A DNA stretch of 10,601 nucleotides from positions 1 through 10,601 of the forward strand of contig AWOE01000052.1 of assembly GCA_000494145.1 (NCBI GenBank). The letters run 5' to 3'. The notes below the pieces were generated by a model. The model saw nothing but the letters and a program-made list of their open reading frames with translations, searched no databases and was not told the origin of the DNA. The DNA is from Candidatus Calditenuaceae archaeon JGI OTU-1 (GTDB lineage: Archaea; Thermoproteota; Nitrososphaeria_A; Caldarchaeales; Calditenuaceae). The position numbers and the translations under genes were made by a program. Below, in pieces: positions 5,478 to 10,601 of the stretch (positions within the stretch are counted from its first letter, which is position 1; every line of letters begins with the position of its first letter).

Positions 5478-6173
5478 TCAGATGAGGTGCAGCACCCTCG
5501 CATAGGAGGGCTCGCCCATCAGCTCCCTCTCGGAGAGGAGCCAAGTCATCCACGTCAGCTCCGCAGGTCGGTGACCTGTTTCGGCTGCGAGCCTCTCGAC
5601 CTCCCTCACGAAGGCCATGTCGTCCCAGACCTCCTCCAGCCCCGCACGCCTCAGCATCGAGTTGATGACGCGCTTCACCACCTTGTCAGGCATCACGGTG
5701 TCAACACCGCCCATCATCCTCAGGTACTGGTACGTGACGAGGCCCACTCCCCTCACCGAGCCCACAGGATCGCTCTTCCAGCCCTCGAGGGTGCTGGAGA
5801 GGGCCCACCTTCTGAGACGCTGGACGTCGTCGTGGCCGTCAAACGCGGTGAGCCTCCGCGCGACCTCCTGCGCCACCTCCCACGACCTCCTGCTCCTCCA
5901 GACCCTGCGCAGCCGATCGACGTCGTGAAAAGCGAGGTCCCTGAGCGTGAATATCTCACCGCTGTCGACGAAGAGCTCCTTGAACCTGATGACCGCAGGG
6001 ACCACGGTCCTGAAGTACGACATGCCGATGGAGGTGAAGGACGCGTCGACGACCATCAGCACCGCGCTCCCTCCCCACCTCCTCGAGGCGAGGCACCGGT
6101 CCACGAGCTCCCTGACCTCCGGCACGGAGGAGAGGACCTCGTCGACGATCCTCTTCAGGTCGGCCATCGACAT
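5478..6173 (-). CDS. Helix-hairpin-helix protein resembling HhH-GPD DNA glycosylases
   Basis: 231 residues. The segment from about 138 to 170 looks like the core of the HhH-GPD base-excision superfamily: GSVRGVGLVTYQYLRM is a helix-hairpin-helix, and PDKVVKRV that follows matches the DTHIFRV pattern of endonuclease III, putting D163 at the position of the catalytic Asp. The lysine that bifunctional glycosylases carry in the hairpin (RKTA in endonuclease III) is replaced (GLVTY), and the single cysteine (C27) rules out the C-terminal iron-sulfur cluster. If it is an enzyme, a monofunctional glycosylase is the better reading. The first 120 residues do not look like the standard N-terminal half; they are helical, with an Arg-rich stretch (RLRRVWRSRRSW, 87-98). 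The product would be a cytoplasmic DNA-binding protein, and substrate is unknown. The start is ATG at 6173, with a second ATG at 6167 two codons in. It is divergent from the prefoldin gene across 95 bp. Confidence 0.65.
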   Translation of the reverse strand: MSMADLKRIVDEVLSSVPEVRELVDRCLASRRWGGSAVLMVVDASFTSIGMSYFRTVVPAVIRFKELFVDSGEIFTLRDLAFHDVDRLRRVWRSRRSWEVAQEVARRLTAFDGHDDVQRLRRWALSSTLEGWKSDPVGSVRGVGLVTYQYLRMMGGVDTVMPDKVVKRVINSMLRRAGLEEVWDDMAFVREVERLAAETGHRPAELTWMTWLLSERELMGEPSYARVLHLI

Positions 6174-6226
6174 CCCGCTTTTCCCGACCCAAGGGCTCTG
6201 AAGTCCCTTCCTTCCCCGACGCCGTG

Positions 6227-6237
6227 TTAATTTAAAT
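6227..6237. promoter_or_regulatory. Shared divergent TATA-like element
   Basis: TTAATTTAAAT contains the perfect palindrome ATTTAAAT (6230-6237), the only AT-rich core in the 95 bp between the two divergent genes. Rightward it predicts a start near 6260, about 9 nt before the prefoldin ATG, in a leader containing GAGG. Leftward it predicts a start near 6206, about 33 nt before the HhH ATG at 6173. Because the core is symmetrical it could serve both directions. Confidence 0.5.
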
Positions 6238-6268
6238 GCCGATGCGGAGGACCGGTTGAGGAACAGGG

Positions 6269-6739
6269 ATGTCCGGGAGGCAGATCAGGATAACGTACGA
6301 GGACGTCCAGAGGGCTCTGGAGGAGCTCTCGATCCTCGAGCAGCTGATCGTCGACCTGCAGAACAGGCTGACGGCGCTGAACGCCTCGATCCTCGACTAC
6401 GAGAGGGCCCTGGAGCTGATCGACTACATCTCCAGCAACCCGAGCGATCTGAAGGTCCTGGTGCCGATCGGCGGCGGAGGGCTCGTCGAGGCCGAGATCA
6501 GGTTCTCGGGGAGGATGAAGGTCAACATAGGCCAGAACGTCGTGATCGAGGCCCCCGTCGAGAGGTGCAGGGAAATAGTGAGCTCCCGGAAGGCCCTCAT
6601 CGAGCGTTCGAGGTCCCAGCTCGTCCAGACCCTCAACGCTTACCTCGAGCGGGCGGAGCTGCTGAGAAGCTTCCTCCAGAGGGTCCAGGAGGCCGTCTCT
6701 TCCGCGAGGCAGGCCGAAGGGGGAAAAGCTGGTGCTTGA
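6269..6739 (+). CDS. pfdA: Prefoldin alpha subunit
   Basis: Prefoldin is the hexameric (alpha2 beta4) jellyfish-shaped chaperone that holds unfolded proteins and hands them to the group II chaperonin in the archaeal cytoplasm. At 156 residues this has the alpha-type layout: an N-terminal coiled-coil helix (about 8-55), a central beta-hairpin region characteristic of alpha subunits (VLVPIGGGGLVEAEI and KVNIGQNVVIEAPVE, about 63-97), and a C-terminal coiled-coil helix (about 98-148). The ATG at 6269 follows GAGG; an ATG at 6242 in the same frame stops after five codons and is not the start. The end overlaps ftsY by 8 bp, so the two are translationally coupled. In many archaea this pair follows ribosomal protein and eIF6 genes; here it starts its own transcription unit. 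Confidence 0.92.
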   Translation: MSGRQIRITYEDVQRALEELSILEQLIVDLQNRLTALNASILDYERALELIDYISSNPSDLKVLVPIGGGGLVEAEIRFSGRMKVNIGQNVVIEAPVERCREIVSSRKALIERSRSQLVQTLNAYLERAELLRSFLQRVQEAVSSARQAEGGKAGA

Positions 6740-7649
6740 GGGGCTGAGGAGGGCCATCAGGGGCCTCGTGGAATCCGTCACAACGGAGGAGCTCACCGAG
6801 GAGAAGCTCGAGGGCGTCCTCGAGGACTTCAGGCTCAGCCTCATCGCGAACGAGGTCTCGCTCGAGGCCTCCGAGTTCCTCACGGAGAGGGTGAGGGAAG
6901 CGCTGAGGGGGAAGAGGGTCCCGAGGTTCTCGGACCGGAGGGATCTGGTCACGGGAGCGCTCAGGAAGGCCCTCGAGGAGGTTCTGCTCGAGGCGGACCC
7001 GGACGGGCTGGTCGAGGAGATCAGGCAGAGCCACTCCTCCAGCGGCGAGCCTTTCCCAGTCCTTTTCGTCGGCCCCAACGGAGGAGGGAAGACCACGACC
7101 GTCGCCAAGATCGCGCTCTTCCTGAAGCGAAACGGACTGATCCCTGTGATCGCCTGCTCGGACACCTTCAGGGCAGCGGCGATCGAGCAGATGAGGGCTT
7201 TGGCCGAGAGGGTCGGCGTGAGGTGCGTCAGCCAGAAGTACGGTGCTGATCCGGCTGCAGTGGCGGTCGACGCGATAGCTTCCGCGAGGTCCAGCAGGGC
7301 GCACGTCGTCCTCATCGACACCGCCGGCCGTTCAGAGCTGAACCGGAACCTCCTCGAGGAGATGAGGAAGATCAGGAGGGTCGCGATGCCGAGGAGGGTG
7401 ATCTACGTCGGCGACGCTCTGACCGGGAACGCTGCGGTCGAGCAGGCCAGGCAGTTCGATGCCTACGTGGGACTCGATTACGTGGTGCTGACGAAGCTGG
7501 ACAGCGACGTGAAGGGAGGCACAGCGATATCCGTATGCTACGCCGTCAGGAAGCCGATACTCTTCGTCGGCACCGGCCAGGACCTCAGCGACCTCGCGCC
7601 GTTCTCGAAGTCCGAGATCATCGAGAGGGTCCTCGGGGAACTCCCGTGA
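6732..7649 (+). CDS. ftsY: Signal recognition particle receptor FtsY
   Basis: SRP GTPase at the cytoplasmic membrane that receives ribosome-SRP complexes by forming a GTP-dependent heterodimer with SRP54. 305 residues, with a short N-terminal helical region and N domain (about 1-100) and no long acidic A domain, as in archaea. The G domain is complete: P-loop GPNGGGKTT (114-122), DTFRAAAIEQ insertion-box motif (144-153), DTAGR (196-200), TKLD (254-257) followed by the conserved KGG (261-263), and a closing GTGQDLSDLAPF (280-291). SRP54 is unlikely because there is no methionine-rich M domain and GTGQDLSDL with a C-terminus right after it is the FtsY form. The GTG start at 6732 lies inside the end of the prefoldin gene with AGGGGG 8 bp upstream. 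The stop is 3 bp from the stop of the convergent permease gene, leaving no room for a separate terminator. Confidence 0.94.
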   Translation: MLEGLRRAIRGLVESVTTEELTEEKLEGVLEDFRLSLIANEVSLEASEFLTERVREALRGKRVPRFSDRRDLVTGALRKALEEVLLEADPDGLVEEIRQSHSSSGEPFPVLFVGPNGGGKTTTVAKIALFLKRNGLIPVIACSDTFRAAAIEQMRALAERVGVRCVSQKYGADPAAVAVDAIASARSSRAHVVLIDTAGRSELNRNLLEEMRKIRRVAMPRRVIYVGDALTGNAAVEQARQFDAYVGLDYVVLTKLDSDVKGGTAISVCYAVRKPILFVGTGQDLSDLAPFSKSEIIERVLGELP

Positions 7650-7652
7650 ACC

Positions 7653-8515
7653 TCACCTCTCGGCGCTGAGGTACCTGTTGGCGGCGTAGGACCCGAGGCC
7701 GGCGGCGAGTATAGCGAAGACCGAGAGGTAGGCGAGGTGAAACTGGAAGGAAGCGAGGTCGACGGAGTTGCCGTAGAGGAGGGCGCCCCTCAACACCTCG
7801 ATCGCGTGGGTCAGCGGGTTCAGGGTCGCCAGCGGTTTCATCCAGTCGGGCATGATGGACTGCGGGTAGAGCGCGGTGCTGGTGAACATCAGCGGCAGGT
7901 TCAGCAGGTTCGCGACGGCCATGTGGTACTCCCAGCTCTTGAGGCGAAGCGTCAAAGCTATCACCAGCGACGAGAGGGAGACGGCGAGCAGGAAGATCGA
8001 CGCGATCGCTCCGGCTACCAGCAGCGGTGAAGCCGGGTTCAGCTTCACGCCAAGCGCCAGACCCATCAGCAGAACCATCGTCGCCTGGACGAGTGCCCTC
8101 ACGGACGCAGCCAGCACCTTCCCCAGCACTATCGAGGACCTCCTTATCGGTGCGACCAGGAGCTTGTTCAGGAACCCCAGCCTCCTGTCCCACGCGATCG
8201 ACATGCCGCTGAAGACCGAGACGAAGAGGACGATGACCGAGGTCATCCCTGTCGCCACGAAGGAGAAGTAATCGGTTTCCGGAGAGCCGAAAAGCCTTGA
8301 CGCCACCTGGTTGAACAGCGACGCCACGACCCTCGTCGACTCGGGAGGCAGGTTCCTGAGGACGTCCTCGGGAACGGTGAAGAGGCCTGTGAGGTTGAAG
8401 GCCTTTCCGTAGAGGCCCATCCAGAAGAGAGGCTGGATCAGGGCCATCAGCAACAGAGGCGGTGACCTCACCCACTTCCTCAACTCCCTGCCCATGATCG
8501 CGGAGATCTCGCCCA

Positions 8516-8516
<1 letters not shown>
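7653..8516 (-). CDS. ABC-2 type transporter permease (DrrB-like)
   Basis: 287-residue membrane subunit of the exporter in the padR operon. There are about six membrane segments, near residues 20-38, 87-107, 138-157, 164-190, 203-219 and 256-277, with a large external or amphipathic stretch between the first two. Family marks: the cytoplasmic coupling segment DRRLGFLNKLLVAPIRRSS (110-128), typical of DrrB/NodJ-type permeases, and NLPLMFTSTALYPQSIMPDW then LNPLTHAIEVLRGAL (206-247) before the last helix. The ATG shares one base with the stop of the ATPase gene (TGATG), so synthesis of the pair is coupled. Substrate is unknown; hydrophobic drugs, lipids or antibiotics are usual for this family. 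Confidence 0.9.
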
Positions 8517-9516
<1,000 letters not shown>

Positions 9517-9517
<1 letters not shown>

Positions 9518-10002
9518 CACCCCTTTCCGAGCACCCTGAGGACCTTGACGCGGGCCTCCCTCAGGACCTCGGCGACCTCGAGGAACCTCTCCGGAGGAAG
9601 GGTCGCGTAGGCGTGGAAGACGGTCATCGCCAGAGACCTCGCGGCGTCCATCAGCTCAGCCGCCTCCGGTCCCATCACCCTCCTCCCCTTCTCGAGCAGG
9701 GCCTGGACCTGATCGCTCCGTTCGCTAAGGAAGCGCCGCCCCTCGTCCGTTATCCTGTAGACCTTCTTTCCCTCGACGACCTCGACCGTCACCAGCCCCT
9801 CGTCTTCCAGCAGCTGAAGCGTCGGGTAAATCGCTCCCGGGCTCGGAGAGTAGAGGCCGTGGAACCGGTCCCTTATCGCCTTGATCACCTCGTAGCCCCT
9901 CTTCGGCCCGTCCGCCAGCGCCTCCAGGACCAGGATCCTCACGTCACCCCTTGTCAGCCAGCGGAGGCCGTGCCAGGGACCCGGCCCGAAGAACCACCTC
10001 AT
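9517..10002 (-). CDS. PadR-family transcriptional regulator
   Basis: 161-residue dimeric winged-helix regulator heading the exporter operon. The PadR core is clear: RGDVRILVLEAL...GYEVIKAI (18-43), then the recognition-helix region SPSPGAIYPTLQLLEDEGLV (52-71) and the wing VEGKKVYRITDEGRRFL (76-92), followed by a C-terminal helical region (about 98-158) that should dimerise. PadR proteins next to DrrAB-like pumps usually repress the operon until the pump's substrate binds; that role is inferred here. The N-terminus (RWFFGPGPWHG) is rich in aromatic and Gly residues, as in many PadR proteins. The start is ATG at 10002, 27 bp after a TATA-like box, indicating a leaderless message. The stop overlaps the ATPase ATG in TGATG. 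Confidence 0.92.
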
Positions 10003-10004
10003 TC

Positions 10005-10014
10005 CGATATTTCG
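10005..10014. promoter_or_regulatory. Imperfect palindrome at the padR start (candidate operator)
   Basis: CGATATTTCG is symmetric at 8 of 10 bases and lies between the TATA-like box and the padR ATG. It resembles the perfect palindrome at 10038-10047, whose centre is 33 bp (about three helical turns) away. A regulator bound to both would bracket the promoter. The role is inferred. Confidence 0.3.
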
Positions 10015-10025
10015 CGTAAACTCTC

Positions 10026-10032
10026 ATTATAT
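10026..10032 (-). promoter_or_regulatory. TATA-like box of the padR-ABC operon
   Basis: On the minus strand this reads ATATAAT, centred 27 bp before the padR ATG. This is the standard archaeal box A spacing for a leaderless transcript and the best promoter match in the window. Confidence 0.6.
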
Positions 10033-10037
10033 CAGGA

Positions 10038-10047
10038 TATCGCGATA
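10038..10047. promoter_or_regulatory. Perfect palindrome TATCGCGATA (candidate PadR operator)
   Basis: A perfect 10-bp palindrome just upstream of the padR TATA-like box, in the 47-bp gap after the radical SAM gene. Its position next to the box fits autoregulation by the dimeric PadR protein. It is not the ATGT/ACAT-type operator described for several PadR members, so the assignment rests on symmetry and position only. Confidence 0.4.
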
Positions 10048-10049
10048 GT

Positions 10050-10601
10050 TCATGCGAGGGGCCTGACGCCCGCCGGCCAGTAAAGCAGGTGGAGGTTGCC
10101 GACGTTCACCCGCTTCAGGTGCCTCTTCGCGGCCCTGTAGCACTCCCAGACCTGCCGCTCCGGCGTCACCGGAACGTCGTCCATCTTGAAGTCGGGGTGG
10201 AAGACGAGGAGGCTGTAGGGGATGCGGTCGTCGAGGCTCGCGATGAACTCGGCTATCCTTCCGACCTCCTCGGCGTCGACGTAGTGGGGGACCAGCAGCG
10301 TCGTCGCACCGAGAACCGGAGGCTCCGCCCTCGCCTCGAAGAACTCCCTGCAGACGAGCTCGAAGTTCCTGAGGGTCTGGACGTTGCTCATCCCCGTCAG
10401 CGCCCTGTGGACGGTGCCGTCGAAGGCCTTCAGGTCGAACTTGATGTTCCCTCCGGTGATCATCGAGAGCTCAGCGGCCCTCCTCACCAGCGCAGGGTTA
10501 CCGTCGCCGTTCCACTCCCAGCAGATCCTGCAGACCCTATCGCCCTTCGACTCCACGAGGAGCCTCGAGGCGTTGAGCGCGAACGGAAGCTGGGGCTCCG
10601 C
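10050..10601 (-). CDS. Radical SAM protein, PflA-activase-like, N-terminus outside the window
   Basis: The frame is open to the window edge, 15 codons beyond an internal GTG at 10556, so this is the C-terminal portion (183 codons) and not a short gene. The visible part fits the TIM-barrel half of pyruvate-formate-lyase-activating-enzyme-like radical SAM proteins: WNGDGNPALVRRAAELS, then IKFDLKAFDGTVHRALTG, NFELV, a TLLVPHYVDAEEVGRIAEF strand-helix unit, and IPYSLLVFHPDFKM. The CxxxCxxC iron-sulfur motif would lie upstream. Such enzymes make a 5'-deoxyadenosyl radical; the substrate cannot be named. The gene ends 47 bp before padR on the same strand, but padR has its own promoter, so functional linkage is unproven. 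Confidence 0.8.
   Translation of the reverse strand, partial: AEPQLPFALNASRLLVESKGDRVCRICWEWNGDGNPALVRRAAELSMITGGNIKFDLKAFDGTVHRALTGMSNVQTLRNFELVCREFFEARAEPPVLGATTLLVPHYVDAEEVGRIAEFIASLDDRIPYSLLVFHPDFKMDDVPVTPERQVWECYRAAKRHLKRVNVGNLHLLYWPAGVRPLA

Noticed and set aside
3983..5503. Longer form of the AbrB/coiled-coil protein starting at 5503
   Set aside because: The extra 33 residues are Cys/Ser/Arg-rich and precede a normal signal peptide; the start would overlap the HhH gene and bypass the promoter-like region.
5487..6230. Plus-strand open frame opposite the HhH gene
   Set aside because: The product is Pro/His/Arg-rich and featureless, whereas the minus strand encodes a recognisable hairpin and catalytic-Asp segment.
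10050..10556. A complete short radical SAM gene starting at GTG 10556
   Set aside because: The frame continues open to the window edge and the iron-sulfur cysteine motif is not in the visible part, so the gene is cut by the window.

Overview
The window looks like a 10.6 kb piece of a GC-rich, probably thermophilic archaeal genome. It carries a prefoldin alpha / FtsY gene pair, which is an archaeal pairing, and an archaeal-type TldE and malate dehydrogenase. Several genes have a TATA-like box about 27 bp before the start codon, with little or no leader. Arginine is written mostly as AGG, a habit of hyperthermophiles. A TACK-type lineage (Thermoproteota and relatives) is the best guess, but the sequence does not fix the taxon.

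Layout, left to right. (1) Bases 1 to about 87 are less GC-rich and read well only on the minus strand. They abut an ABC ATPase that begins abruptly just after where its Walker A motif should be, and an EcoRI hexamer lies at the seam. This is either a chimeric clone or assembly join, or a real rearrangement. (2) 88-1615 (+): the truncated ABC ATPase and its ABC-2 permease, overlapping by 11 bp. (3) 1678-3012 (+): TldE/PmbA-like protein without its TldD partner in view. (4) 3109-4053 (+): NAD-type malate dehydrogenase. (5) 3983-5404 (-): the most unusual gene, a signal-peptide, beta-rich domain, very long coiled coil, single transmembrane helix and cytoplasmic AbrB-type DNA-binding domain in one chain. 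It overlaps the malate dehydrogenase gene tail-to-tail by 71 bp. (6) 5478-6173 (-): a helix-hairpin-helix protein resembling the C-terminal half of DNA glycosylases. (7) 6269-7649 (+): prefoldin alpha and FtsY, overlapping by 8 bp and divergent from the HhH gene across an AT-rich palindromic promoter. (8) 7653-10002 (-): padR, ABC ATPase and ABC-2 permease, joined by two TGATG stop/start overlaps. (9) 10050-10601 (-): the C-terminal part of a radical SAM protein that runs off the window.

How they fit together. Protein maturation is represented by prefoldin (chaperone handover) and FtsY (SRP receptor, membrane targeting). Two ABC-2 exporters sit at either side, and the right-hand one has its own PadR switch, a classic drug- or lipid-responsive export operon. 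The membrane-anchored AbrB protein looks like a one-piece outside-to-DNA regulator and is the best candidate here for an undescribed system. No intergenic gap exceeds 100 bp, and I saw no tRNA, rRNA, CRISPR array or insertion sequence.
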